This document shows, piece by piece, positions 37,167 to 48,149 of a DNA stretch of 64,000 nucleotides. Location of the stretch: the NCBI GenBank assembly GCA_022818135.1, contig JAFMSR010000019.1, positions 253,655 through 317,654 of the forward strand, read 5' to 3'. The stretch is from Saxidomus purpurata (taxonomy: Eukaryota; Mollusca; Bivalvia; Venerida; Veneridae). How positions within the stretch are numbered: the first letter of the stretch is position 1; every line of letters starts with the position of its first letter. Both the position numbers and the translations under genes were made by a program. Under the pieces are notes generated by a model, which was not told where the DNA came from, ran no database searches, and worked only from the letters and a program-made list of their open reading frames with translations.

Positions 37167-37524
37167 TATTTCAGTATCAGTATCACTGTAATTAATATCC
37201 TTCTAAGACAGCTACGGCTACCCATATATACACTCAAAACAAACTAACACCATTTCAGTGTTGTGGATTGAACATACTTTCAAGTTTAATACTAAATCTT
37301 CCGTATGAAAAGCTACTTCATAAATGTGTTAAAATTTCTATCTTTGCTTGAAAATATTTAGAATTGCATTGTACTATAAACTGCATTCAATATACATTAT
37401 AAATGAAAGTCATCACTAACTTTCCTATTAACCTAGAACAATAATCCCATTGTAGCAATATATCATGAACAAAGATTAATATTACACCTTTATTTTATGT
37501 TTTCCAGTGAATTATAGAGTTTTC

Positions 37525-37600
37525 TCAGTGAAATAAAAGTGATAATCCACAGTTTTGAAACAGTGGATTACCATTTTTATTTTTCACTGTTTTTGCAATC
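37525..37600. repeat. Short hairpin
   Basis: 'gataatccac...ttttgaaac...gtggatta' forms a stem of about 10 bp flanked by 'agtgaaa'/'tttcact' complementarity. It probably belongs to the palindromic element just downstream. Confidence 0.5.
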
Positions 37601-37783
37601 TTTAACCCGGATTTACGTCAAAAAGTATACCGAGCGTAATTAATGCTGGAAACCATGCGACGATGACGTCGTTAAAATGACGTCATTTGCGCTATGTTTT
37701 TTGATGACGTTTCCCGCGATTTTCGATATTTCAGAGAAACAAACTCAATAAAAGTAGAGTTTTAACCATAAAATAAACAGAAA

Positions 37784-37935
37784 AATTGTTGGTATCGGTG
37801 TAATATCACGTTAATTTCACTCGTGAACACCAAAAGTTGTTATTTTCACTCGTGGCTGCGCCACTCGTGAAAATATCACTTTTGGTGCCCACTCGGTGAA
37901 ATTATAACGTGATCTTACACCGAAACCAACAATTA
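37784..37935. repeat. 150-bp foldback palindrome
   Basis: The left half (aattgttggtatcggtgtaa ... caccaaaag ... cactcgtgg) is mirrored by the right half (ccactcgtga ... cttttggtg ... ttacaccgaaaccaacaatt) around a ctgcg centre. Arms are about 70 bp with few mismatches. No coding capacity. Confidence 0.92.
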
Positions 37936-38535
37936 TCCTCTTTATCATCTAAATAAGAATATTAATTAGTGTCGTATTAAATATTAAAACATGACCTTTA
38001 ATAAAAAATTATATTATTTTTTTACATTTGTCACAGTGCTTAGGTGTCCCGTTTTGAAGAGTAATTAACAATAACTCAACCAACTTATGTAATTATTTTA
38101 ATTCACCATTATTTCGTACTTTTTTTTTAAATTGGAAAACTTATTTTATCAAATATTGAAAATTGTATAACAATGAAAATATTTTTTTAGTCTTGCAACA
38201 AGTATCTGTTTCTGTGCTGTAACAAAGCCACTTAGGTACCACATGCGAGAATTCAAGCCAAACAATACCTGAAATAATTTTCTAAGCATCCACTAAAATC
38301 ATATTTCCTAAACCCCTGTTAGTATTATATTGTAATTATATATGCGAGTCTTTAAAATGTTTGTAATTAAGAAAAGACTAATATAATTAACTGTTACATG
38401 TATTATGTATTGTATGTGGTATGCGTTAGGATGTCAGTGTGTTGCATCTACCTGACCTATGTCGAAATTGAGCCATGTCCGGTAAGAAAGTACTCCGTCA
38501 AAGCACATAATTGTAAAATTATCTATTTATTCCAA

Positions 38536-38973
38536 AAGATATATCTTTCTAATTTTAAAGTTATATCTTTTGTTTTAATATAGATATCTCTTTCTCGCTG
38601 AGAGATATCTTTTTATCCCAGAAAGATATCTCATGAATTTTAACACACATCTTCAACTCGCAGAGATATCTGTTTAACATCATTTGAGAGATATGTTTCT
38701 GTTCTCTAAGTTACAAAGGTATCTCTTTAAGTGTAAGATGATATCTTTCTTTTTTAATAGATTTCTCCTTTACAGAGATATCTTTTGAGAAAAGAGAGAT
38801 GTCTCTGCATGTTAGAGAGATATCTGTATTGCATTGAGATATTTCTCTTTATTATTGGGAGATATCTTTGAAAACAAGAAAAATATATCTACTAAAAGAA
38901 AGATATCTTCTACTTTACAGAGAAATCTCTGAATTTAAGAGATGTTTCCCATATTTTAGGAGATATCTTTATA
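38536..38973. repeat. Array of spaced AGATATCT palindromes
   Basis: About 18 copies of (g)agatatct(c) and one-base variants occur over 430 bp, spaced mostly 18-35 bp apart. Perfect examples are at 38583, 38603, 38624, 38664, 38776, 38820, 38861, 38901 and 38961. The spacers are unrelated AT-rich sequence. This is not a head-to-tail satellite, because only the short palindrome is conserved. Confidence 0.9.
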
Positions 38974-38979
38974 ATCCCA

Positions 38980-39735
38980 CTTCATCAATGTATTATGTTA
39001 ATTGTTAAAATGTTCTGCAAAATATATTATACTTTACAGAATTCCTTTTTCATTTGATTTTCAGAAAACTTTAATTGATGATATTTGGAGTCTGCATGAT
39101 CTGTATAGAAACTGGGCAATTTCCCCACTTCACCAAGTTATTGCCCAGTACAGCAATACACGTCATCTTATTGTCAATACTCAAAACAATTCTTGAACAC
39201 ACTTTGATATATTTGATAAGTGTACATGTTTTTAAATATTACTATATAAATCAGGAAGTTTTACTATGATTAAAGTATCCTGCAGGCCAGGTTTGTTAGA
39301 AGATAGCTATATCCAAAGTAACATTAGCCGTTCAAAATGAAATAAGGATGTTTTGTGCAAAGACCCATAATTGTTAACACAAGCTTTAAGTCATGTGAAA
39401 AGTGTTCTACTGTGCATCTTCATAAAAATACTGGCACACTTTATGCATAAGGCAACAAATGTAACCATGGAGTCATTTCAAAAAGTTAACTTTTACCACT
39501 GCCAGTCAGTGTGAACAAAATGAAACATAATTTCCATTCAAGATTTTCATGATGTAAATCCTATCTTCTAGTTTCAAGGTTCTAATGACAACTGACCACT
39601 AGTTACCACAAGAGATTTTATCGGCTGTATATTATAAACACCAGGCAATAAAATTTAATCACCTGCTGGGAGAGAACGGTCAAGATTTGGCATTGATTGA
39701 AGACACCTCAGTTTTCTGAGGTCTTTGGAATCGCC
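38980..39735. other. Intergenic, no gene seen
   Basis: AT-rich sequence without exon signals or domains. Confidence 0.35.
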
Positions 39736-39739
39736 TTTT

Positions 39740-39831
39740 ACCAGGCCCTGAAATCGGCCCTGGATAGTAGATTGGCTCTAGAACAAAACTGATATATATT
39801 TATTAGTAAAAGAGATAGTTCAGGGCCTGGT
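39740..39831. repeat. Small inverted repeat (ACCAGGCCCTGAA)
   Basis: accaggccctgaa at about 39739-39751 is inverted as ttcagggcctggt at about 39819-39831, with some 66 bp between. It abuts a solo copy of the TIR of the 35898 element at 39841-39857. Confidence 0.7.
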
Positions 39832-40239
39832 GACCAGGCTACGTTCCGACTACTGTAACAGAAAAAATATGAAATCCAGAAAAATGACAGGGTAACGGTT
39901 GCTTGTTTCATTATTTTTATTACCAACATGCACCATGTAGGAATTGTGAACCAGTGAACCAATGATTAATCGTTTCTTACACGAAAGATCACACATTCTA
40001 AATGGACTGTATGGTATTGATCACTTAACATTTTTATATTCAAACTTCTGTAAACAAATATAAATCCTATTCGTAAAGTAGATATGTCTTTGTATGTATA
40101 TAACTACACGCTATGTAGCTGATATAGAACTACTCTACGGGTGCGGTCTTATTTTCTTTATTCGGGTGAGTTAGAAAAAAATAATTAAAATTCGGTTGCC
40201 AAACGTTCGAATAACTCACTACCCACCGGTTTTTGTGCT

Positions 40240-40545
40240 GTAAAGTTTCAACTTATGTATTGCCAATGTCGGCTTTACAGCGTGTACTCTGCCTTGATTC
40301 CTTGTTCAACTGCATGCACAAACTGTGTGACTTAGGTTGGTGTTGCCATTGCATTGATTCTGTTCTATAGATTTTCATTAGTAAGCGTAATATTCATTAT
40401 TTAATTTTATTTCATTATTAGAAAACGTGCGAATGGAAACATGATGTACATGTATAAATACACGTTTTCCCCCCGACTTTAATATCCACATACAATGTAT
40501 TTGAATTTAATAAGAACACATATTACATTCCGTATTAACGAACTC
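40240..40545. repeat. Duplicated non-coding block (partner 58750-58985)
   Basis: Shares 'gtgtactctgccttgatt', 'ttctatagatttt', 'atttcattatta' and 'ttaatatc.a.a' in the same order with 58755-58975. A further block, 40695-40800, resembles 61965-62060 (acaggtgaac.aaa..aaacacaaa). Order is kept, so these are pieces of one older duplication. Confidence 0.6.
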
Positions 40546-40861
40546 TGTACCATTTAAAATTGTTCCTTGTATCCGGATCATGTTATTCCATATTGCATCT
40601 TCATATCAAATATAGCGTGACACAATTTTGAGGAGAACATGATATAGCGAACATTCCAATAATGTCAAACATTTCAGGGATATCATGATGAAGTGACAAT
40701 GGTTCAAAAACAGGTGAACTAAAAGAAACACAAAACAACACAAATTACTATTTATTTGGGACATAATTAAACACTACATGGGAGTTAATAGGATAATTTA
40801 CAAACCTTTCATGTGCATGAACATATATTTATTCATAATTGTTTTGACAAAAATAAGTTAT

Positions 40862-41050
40862 TTATAATATTGCTTCTTTTAAAAAATACAGTATTTGCTT
40901 CATGTCGTCAAGCTGGCGCAAACATGTCTGGAGACAATTGAACGAACATATTGTATTCATCGTTGACAATATCTTCATTGTACTATTATTACTTGAAATT
41001 TGCGTTAAGATTGACTCAGACGCCTTGAAATCTGAATAAAATACGACCAT
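40862..41050 (-). CDS. Open frame of unknown status
   Basis: A 62-codon minus-strand frame (MVVFYSDFKASESILTQISS...) with no domain, lying next to the duplicated block at 40.7 kb. It may be a 3' exon; I see no confirmed splice partner. Confidence 0.15.
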   Translation of the reverse strand: MVVFYSDFKASESILTQISSNNSTMKILSTMNTICSFNCLQTCLRQLDDMKQILYFLKEAIL

Positions 41051-41059
41051 CGACGTATT

Positions 41060-42845
41060 TACAATAATTTCGGCAACATTTGCTATGATTTAATGCTCGT
41101 TTTTTTGGGGGAAGAATACACTTCAGTAATTGAACATTTTTGTAAATATAATTATAGTAAATTCCCTTTGTAAATTATAAAATTGCTAATTGCTAATTCG
41201 AGATCAAATCGCACGTTTTTGTCTTTTAGGTTACCCAAAGTACAGTTAGATAAAAAATGGTTTGATTACAATGAAAGTAAGTACATATGTACTGAGTGAA
41301 AGCATGCGAACTGAAAGGGTACCTTCACGTCATGCAAATTATGATGATAATTTGTAATAGTTCGTATACTTTATATTTAACCCTCAAAGCGATTACTGTG
41401 AACAAATACCTTACGAAGGGCGTGTTTTACAATTACTTTACCTTAAAAAAGAGTATCTACATAACGGGCAATTGATATTAGATGTATATAGTTTCTTCGG
41501 TTATGTTTGGTTGTATTGCGATAAGCTTTACAGCCAAGATAGAGGTGCAGTGGTGAGATCTATGTTTCGTATGCAACGTTCGAATCAGGTCATTTTTTAA
41601 ATATTTAAACAATAGTCGTATCTTTATTTCAATATTCTTCTTATGCTGTTTCAATTAGATCATCAACGTTCAAAAGGTTTGATCAACAATTTATAGCTAC
41701 ATGTATATACACATATTAATAATATACAGGCAGAAAAAATGACCGGAACTGTCCTTCATTACTTTAGTGTTGAACAGATCGTCTAAACATCACCAAATTA
41801 CCCACTCACATATTTATGAAAACTAAATATATACAAAAATATGAGGCCTGTTGTTCGAACCATTAACCAGTAGATAAACTACCGACCGGTTAAATTTTGA
41901 TTCAAAATATAACTCTTGGCGGAAATCACTAGTATGATACTTTTTATATTTGTTTTACTAACAAGAGTTTTTAAGTTTCTATTTTCTTGAACAAATAAAT
42001 TTGTTTTAGTAATTATTTCAAAATGAAGAAATACAACCCTTAAAGTAAGTAGACTGTTAGGTTAATGGGCGGTTGAAGTTTTGAACAAACGAGTCCTGAT
42101 GTAAGTTTCGACCACTTAATCCAAACTTGACGCCTAAACGCTATACCCAACTGAACTTATCGTGATTGCGATATGCTATGTTCTTACTTTATATTTTGGT
42201 ATTAAGCACTAGCATATGTTTTTGCAATGTTCTCAGGATTTATAAGGAATTCTTATTAATAAGTGACAAGTTAATGATGACAAACAACGGATGGTTTTGT
42301 GCGACTCTGAGCTATACCTATTGTTACGTATAACATGTTATAAACGCTGAGATTTTGGGTTTCTTATAACAAGTATTTGACCATGACAAAGTTAACCATC
42401 AAAGTCTATGTCTCAAATGGATAAGCTAAGGTAAAATTGTGATAACTTGATAAGCCAATGTAAAATGGTGGATACCATATACTTTGTGTGCTAAGTACTT
42501 CCACTCAGAAATAATTCATTATAGGTGAGACAAAATGATACATAATATGTATAAGGCATTCGTTTCCATTTCTGCAAATATAGAAAACGATATGGTGTTA
42601 CCAATTGAGAATATCATCCATACTAAAACGATAGTAATCACGGGGTGGTGTTATTGTTATTTAATCATTAACTGCATTCAAATCTGCGTTTATAAATATT
42701 TTTTCCGTGAGTACTATACTTTTCGATTCCCACTTCTATAAAATCAAACGTATCATCGTTGTTAAAGTTTAGAATTTTTGAATCAATAGGTTTTACATGT
42801 ATATATGCATTACAAAAATATACATCTTGCTCAAAATGAAAAAGA
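41060..42845. other. Intergenic, no gene seen
   Basis: AT-rich. The plus-strand frame at 42535-42741 has no domain. Confidence 0.35.
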
Positions 42846-42849
42846 CTTT

Positions 42850-43135
42850 TACAGATTTTTATCCATACTAAACCGATGTTTGTCTACTATATGAATTTTA
42901 CCTTTTAATATATTTTTAAAATATATTGAGATACCTCCACTGTATCTTCCTTTTCTAGTGTTCAAAGATTTATTTCCAAATAAATGTTCAACCTCTTAAC
43001 CCTGTATGCTTAAATTATAATGGGATTTCGATGAAACCCAAGTCTCTGTAAGAATAACAACATCATGAGATCTAATAATGTCCAGAAAATCTGAATCAGT
43101 AATTGTTCTAGTCAATCCATTAATATTCCACGATA
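42850..43135 (-). pseudogene. LINE ORF2 start (endonuclease domain fragment)
   Basis: The minus strand reads ILSWNINGLTRTITDSDFLD, then HDVVILTETWVSSKSH, then KGRYSGGISIYFKN. This is the front of an APE-type endonuclease, with the metal-binding N of WNINGL and the E of LTETW. A stop follows ISIQG-like sequence and another ends it near 42850. The reverse transcriptase is absent. Confidence 0.82.
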
Positions 43136-44360
43136 AAATGTCCAAATTTTCTTCCTGACTCCGCTAAGCTGTAGCGGTGGGCGGGGGTACGTATAGATTC
43201 CCATCAATGTAGAGTTTACATTTGTATCTGCAACAAGTTTAACCGTTTTTGCAATTTTCTTTTCTTTCGACATAGCTGGATATAAAAGTTTTCGAGCATC
43301 TTGCCACTGTTTCGGTAACTGCACACCAATTCCAAGATCTTTTGCTTTTAATTCCTCCTTTTTTTGAATGCCGTACTTCGAATTTCTTCCCTGTCGGTAT
43401 ATGAATGAAATTTGACTACAATTGGTCGTGTTTTTTTTAAAACTTCCGATTTCCCAGACTATGAGCTCTATCAAATTTCATATCTACTACATCAATGCTA
43501 AGTTCATTCTTGATAATCTTTTTTACCTTTGACTCATCAGATTCCGGTGGTTCACTTCCAATTTCCATGGCTGTTGTGGGCATTTCTGGTTCTTCGGGTA
43601 TGCCATAAAAAATCAAGTTTTCTCGCATGGATCTGAACTCTAAATCTAAGATTTTACTATTTAATGAGTCACGATCTGTCTCTAAAGACTGAACATGCGT
43701 TTTTAGTGTAACACATGATTTTTGAAGAGATTTTATATTGTCACCGGCAGTTTTCAAGCCTTTTTCCTGGGATTCGTACTTCGAACTTATGAACGAAACT
43801 GTCTTTTCAACATCAACCACTCGCTGATCCATGACGTTTACTTTTTGCTTAAGGTCGCCCAATTTCATACTAATACGGTTTACTGTTTTTTCAATATTTT
43901 CTATTTTTGATACTGAAATTTTAATGTTTTTAATATCTTCAGTGATGCTAACTGCCCACGGTGGCGGTTGCGTGAGCTGTGCACTAGTAGGAACTGGGGA
44001 TCCAGCATATTTAGGACTAAATCCTTGCGGCGATTGCATAAATTGTTGTCCGTTAAAATGTGGTTGAGAATAACTCATGTTTAAATGTTGAAACGGCTCA
44101 AATGTAAAGTACTGTAGACTGTCACTACTGCAATGAAAACGCTTATTTGGTGTGTTGAACAACTCACCACTCAATATATCACCCGAGGCGTGTGTATACG
44201 CACCTTTCGACTGTCCACTAACCTGTTGTATTGAACCGGGTTTGAAAATGTTCCTGTAATCCGTGCTATTGATTGAAAACAATGGAGAAATTGTTTTTCT
44301 CTTTCCTCGCTTTGGTTTACGTCCACTTTGCTTTTTATCCGTATTTTTAGATTGCGACAT
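43112..44360 (-). pseudogene. LINE ORF1 (nucleic-acid chaperone-like), one frameshift
   Basis: From ATG 44360: a basic head (KKQSGRKPKRGKRK), a Pro/Gln-rich linker, a long coiled coil (about residues 135-245), then RSMRENLIFYGIPE and FDRAHSLGNRK. After a frameshift at about 43437 it continues through KFHSYTGREE-like sequence to IGVQLPKQW and ends at 43112, overlapping the start of ORF2. The layout matches L1/Tx1-type ORF1 proteins (coiled coil, RRM-like, C-terminal domain), which package the retrotransposon RNA. Confidence 0.82.
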
Positions 44361-44878
44361 GAATAACTTTCCATGCTATTGTTATTTCCAACCAAAACTT
44401 TCCTGCTAAGCTTATGAAACTCACTTACAGACACTGAACAACACTCAAGGGAATGCAAGTGCAAGGATTGGTCATCTATACTATCATTGTTAGAAGGAGT
44501 GCAATCCATGCTGAAACAGTCACCGTCAGAATATGTAGTATTATCTAATGGGATAGAAGGAACTTCAGCAGAATTTGAATCAGCATCACTGTTTTCTGTA
44601 GACAATTCATTTTCACACATTCGTATTCTTCGGACAGCATTTTCAACTTACTCGGCTAATGAAACAAACAAATGGTTAATTTCATGGTCAAAGAAAGGTG
44701 TTTTTGCTTCAAATGCTTGCTGAAAAGTAGGAAATTTCTCAATTAAAGAAGCTTAATGTCTATGTGGGTACAAAAGTAAAATCATACTGTAAAAATAATC
44801 CTCAGACCCAAATGGAAATGAAGAGTAACGTACATTAAATTTTCTTTTCTTACGAAACCACATATTAAATGTACGACA

Positions 44879-45859
44879 TCAATAATTTAACTCTTTGTTG
44901 TTTGGTTCAGGTATTTTGACAAACCATGAAACAAATCTAAAAAGACTTACATCTTCTAAAACACTTGGTCTATCCCGATAGTAGTCAATGATATTAAGTT
45001 GAAACACATGTGTATCATTATCAGCCAGATTCTCAAGTTCATGAAGTGGTTTTAATATTTTCATTCTTTTCTGTACAGGCCAAGCGTTCAAGTACACCAC
45101 TTCATGATAAGCATGTAGCAGCTGAAGTGAACCCATTCGAAATGCAGCTTCTTGGTTACTCATGCGCTTATGTTTCAGAACACAAAGCCCAATTTTTAAC
45201 AGACGAACATTTCTAGGTATACTTGGATTTGGATTAAGAATGTCATGAATTGATACACCCAAAGCATTTTTTAAATCATCAGGTTCAGCTTTACATAAGT
45301 ATGAACAAACGTAATATGCTGCACCCTCGGCAATTTGAATGACTTGAATGTCCATATTAGCTCTCCAATGGCGCAAAATAGTAGGATTATAATCATTCAC
45401 AAACAGACTACTAGCATTTCGTTTTGAATTGTAAAATCGCTCTTTGTTGCGTACACTTACATCAATGTTTCTAAGAAGCTTTGTTGTTGCACTACATACT
45501 TTTGGAAACTCAAAACTACATTGATATTGCTGTTTCATGCAATATGGAAAATTACGATGAATTTGCACTCGTTTCACCAAAGAGTTCTGGATCTTTATTA
45601 ATATCTGGTATGGTTGATGAAATTGGCTCATGTATGTACTTAATGAAACAGGAGCAGTGTCACTAACAATAACATATGGCATATTTGCAATCCATAAAAA
45701 CATATGAATGTGCGGACTTCCTCTATTTTGAAATTCAACACGAGCAAAATAGTCAACTACATCACCTAAAGGTTTATCACTACCCAAAACAACATTTTTC
45801 ATAAGGGCTTTAAATCTTCTGTCAAAATGAGTTGCAGTCAAAACAGGATCGCTTTGCAT
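44879..45859 (-). pseudogene. Helitron Rep (HUH endonuclease) domain
   Basis: A 326-residue open stretch. The VEFQNRGSPHIHMFLW segment carries the metal-binding H-x-H (residues 50 and 52). AYYVCSYLCK carries two tyrosines four apart (Y183 and Y187) followed by a Lys, the pair used by Helitrons to cut and join single strands. Key residues therefore persist although the surrounding polyprotein is broken. It ends LNY-stop just before the linker to the missing helicase. Confidence 0.85.
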
Positions 45860-46011
45860 CGATGTAAAGAATTACCTTCCAAAACAACATACCTAATTCT
45901 GGCCAATGCAAGTCATCTGCAGATAATGTCATAAACAAAGTAGGTGGACCAAGGCAACGGTTTGACGCTAAAAGGTCGTACAGCATGATCTTGAAAAAAG
46001 CGACTGTACCT

Positions 46012-47222
46012 TTAATTTTTTTTCATGAACATGTATGAATTTTCAAGAACAGTAGAATGGTCAGCAACATTCCTAATAGTACATGTACCTGCAGTAACAT
46101 GTTCAGAATTGCGTTGAAAAGACTGAGTTACTTTCATACGAATGTTAACAGAATACTTTAAGCAAGAAACATTGTAAGCTACAGCACTGTGTAAAAGATA
46201 AGTTATGTCTTTTCTGTACCTTGGATCTCTGCTGTAAAATCGAGAACAAAAATACATGCTAGGAGTAATTATTGGTCTATCTGCACAAAATCCATTACAG
46301 CCATATGGAAAAAGCCAAGGAAAGGCCATTTCTTCCCCACCTTCTACACTAAAAATGTCAACAGGCTTTTGGTTATTAAAACTCAAAGTTACAGAATCAC
46401 CCATAGATAGTGTTGGTATTACACAATCACCAGATGGATTTACACCAATTAAAACATCCTCTTCAACATTCTCACACACATAAGGCATTTTTGCCAAGTC
46501 ACTGTTTTGAGAATTACTTGGAATGCATATTTCAATGTCAGCATACAAAGGATTGTTTTGCTTAAGCCAAAGCAAAGAGGAACGTATATTTTTCATGAAA
46601 ACTGCAGTGCCAGGCTTTTGAGACGGACGTGAAGTGTTCTTATCAAAGCCAACAATAACATGTGAATATTTAGGGACTGTAAAGGGAGTTTTGAAATTAT
46701 TTCTGCAGTTTGTGCAGGTATATTTAAAATAAGACCTTTTTCAGCATACTGACCTCCAGGTAACAATACAACAGACACAAATATGTTCATCCGAGTAATC
46801 AAACGTTTTTCTAGATGAGACAAACCAATTTACTCGGTAGCCAACTCTCCTGGATCTAAGCAGTTCCCTTTGTAAGAAATACTTGGAATTATATTGTGCG
46901 CAAGCTTTGTTGAACAAGAATGACATAATACACATGGCAAATTCAAAAGTAAAGTACAAGTAACATCAGTTGCTTTCCGACGAATAGTAACTTGGTTTTT
47001 AAAGAGTATACGGTAACAGGAAGTGCAGGTAAAATTTGGCTTCAAACTCAACTCCTTTTCATATTCAGTTATACGATCAGAACACAACTCATAATTCATG
47101 AAAGCCATATCAATAGAAGTGGAAACATTGCAAACACGACCAACATCTAACATAGAAATGTTTAATGCTGAATAGTTAGTGTAATGATTTTCTGACTCAT
47201 CAAGTGATAACAACACTGGCAA
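46012..47222 (-). pseudogene. Helitron N-terminal and DUF6570-like parts, frame-broken
   Basis: Three overlapping frames cover this part: FTCTSCYRILFKNQVTIRRK ... LCHSCSTKLAHNIIPSISYK (46830-47222); LEKRLITRMNIFVSVVLLPG ... LILNIPAQT (46593-46823); and FPWLFPYGCNGFCADRP ... RYRKD (46012-46596). The order and motifs (C-x2-C pairs, LE.RLI...F......G, FP.LFP.G) follow the region before Helitron_like_N in animal Helitrons. Frames change near 46825 and 46595, so no full protein can be made. Confidence 0.75.
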
Positions 47223-47398
47223 ATTACGTCTAGCCTTTTTACGTTTCTTAACCGAACAGTCACCTTTACTGCATTTGATGCATGTAAACGTTTCTTCACA
47301 TTACCAGCAACACTCTGTTCTGTGGAACAATTATAGTACCTAAAGTATTGGTTATTCAGCTGTGGATTGTCTTCTAAATGTGTCTTGTTTAATAAAGA

Positions 47399-48136
47399 TT
47401 AACAGATATGTAAGGTGTTAAACCCAGGACATTCTTCATGACCATTACAAACTGGAAGGGAATCTAAATCTATCCTTTGGGCAGTGTATAAAGGAAAAAA
47501 ACGGGAATCATCATTGTAAGAATTTCGTGACAAACACACTAGTGTAAGCTCATATTCATAACTTGAATAGATTTCTAAAAAGACATTCAAAAACTCATTG
47601 AAAGACGAAAATGAAACAATCACAGCTCTACCATTTTCAGACTGCAGTCCTTCACCATTGCGTTCATGCAAGCCAAACATAAAACATTCTCCTTGATCTG
47701 GGTTTACATACAATGCAATAGTTAAACCATTAACAGTTAATAACTGTAGAGGAGATACAAGATGGGCTTGCAAAATGGATTCATGAAATGGCGACTGACC
47801 TGAACTGGCACTATTATCTCCATTGATTCGACCATAAAACTGATCATGATAAAAATTTAGAACATATAACTCATTTCTAAACCTAGCTGTACTTGGTAAA
47901 TCTTGATGTGACAAGTATCTAACTTGATGAATTGAATTAACTATTTCGCCATACAATTGGTTTCCTTCATGCAAAATATCGTTAATATCATTTGATGTAA
48001 GAGTCGAAATATTGTTGTTTCCAACATGAAAAAAGGCCAAAATTGCAACCAGAGCAATTGCAGTGCATTGCATGCCATTGTATGGCGAAAAACGAAGACA
48101 TCCTTGGTGAAAATTTCCCAAAACACCCCTTACCAT
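47399..48136 (-). CDS. OTU-like cysteine protease domain of the Helitron
   Basis: An intact 245-residue frame. It opens MVRGVLGNFHQG and holds GMQCTAIALVAI with Cys24 in the position of the catalytic Cys, and FMFGLHERNG with His157 in the position of the catalytic His (usually FDSHSRN). N-terminal OTU-like proteases of this type are found in Helentron-type elements and in related animal proteins. It keeps its own start and stop, which could mean a separate ORF or a fresh nonsense change. Confidence 0.68.
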   Translation of the reverse strand: MVRGVLGNFHQGCLRFSPYNGMQCTAIALVAILAFFHVGNNNISTLTSNDINDILHEGNQLYGEIVNSIHQVRYLSHQDLPSTARFRNELYVLNFYHDQFYGRINGDNSASSGQSPFHESILQAHLVSPLQLLTVNGLTIALYVNPDQGECFMFGLHERNGEGLQSENGRAVIVSFSSFNEFLNVFLEIYSSYEYELTLVCLSRNSYNDDSRFFPLYTAQRIDLDSLPVCNGHEECPGFNTLHIC

Positions 48137-48149
48137 TCTGTTTCAATGC

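Larger units (their letters stand above)
44390..48140 (-). mobile_element. Helitron-type rolling-circle transposon, front half, decayed
   Basis: Read on the minus strand: OTU-like protease (48136-47399), DUF6570-like Cys-rich part (about 47222-46600), Helitron N-terminal part (46596-46012), the 'LGPPTLFMTLSADDLHWPEL' segment (about 45990-45890), HUH Rep (45859-44879) and the post-Rep linker (KRKFNVRYSSFPFGSEDYFY, about 44850; VENAVRRIRMCEN, about 44640). At least four frame breaks are present. The PIF1-like helicase is missing; a LINE lies where it should begin. The protease-plus-Rep layout points to a Helentron-like family. Confidence 0.85.

Noticed and set aside
38536..38973. CRISPR-like array of short palindromic repeats with spacers
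   Set aside because: Repeats are only 8-10 bp, variable, irregularly spaced and in an animal genome without any cas genes; kept instead as an unusual palindrome array.
44171..44620. Independent 149-residue protein
   Set aside because: Its first part continues the Helitron linker and its second part overlaps LINE ORF1 in another frame; it is a chimera of two elements.
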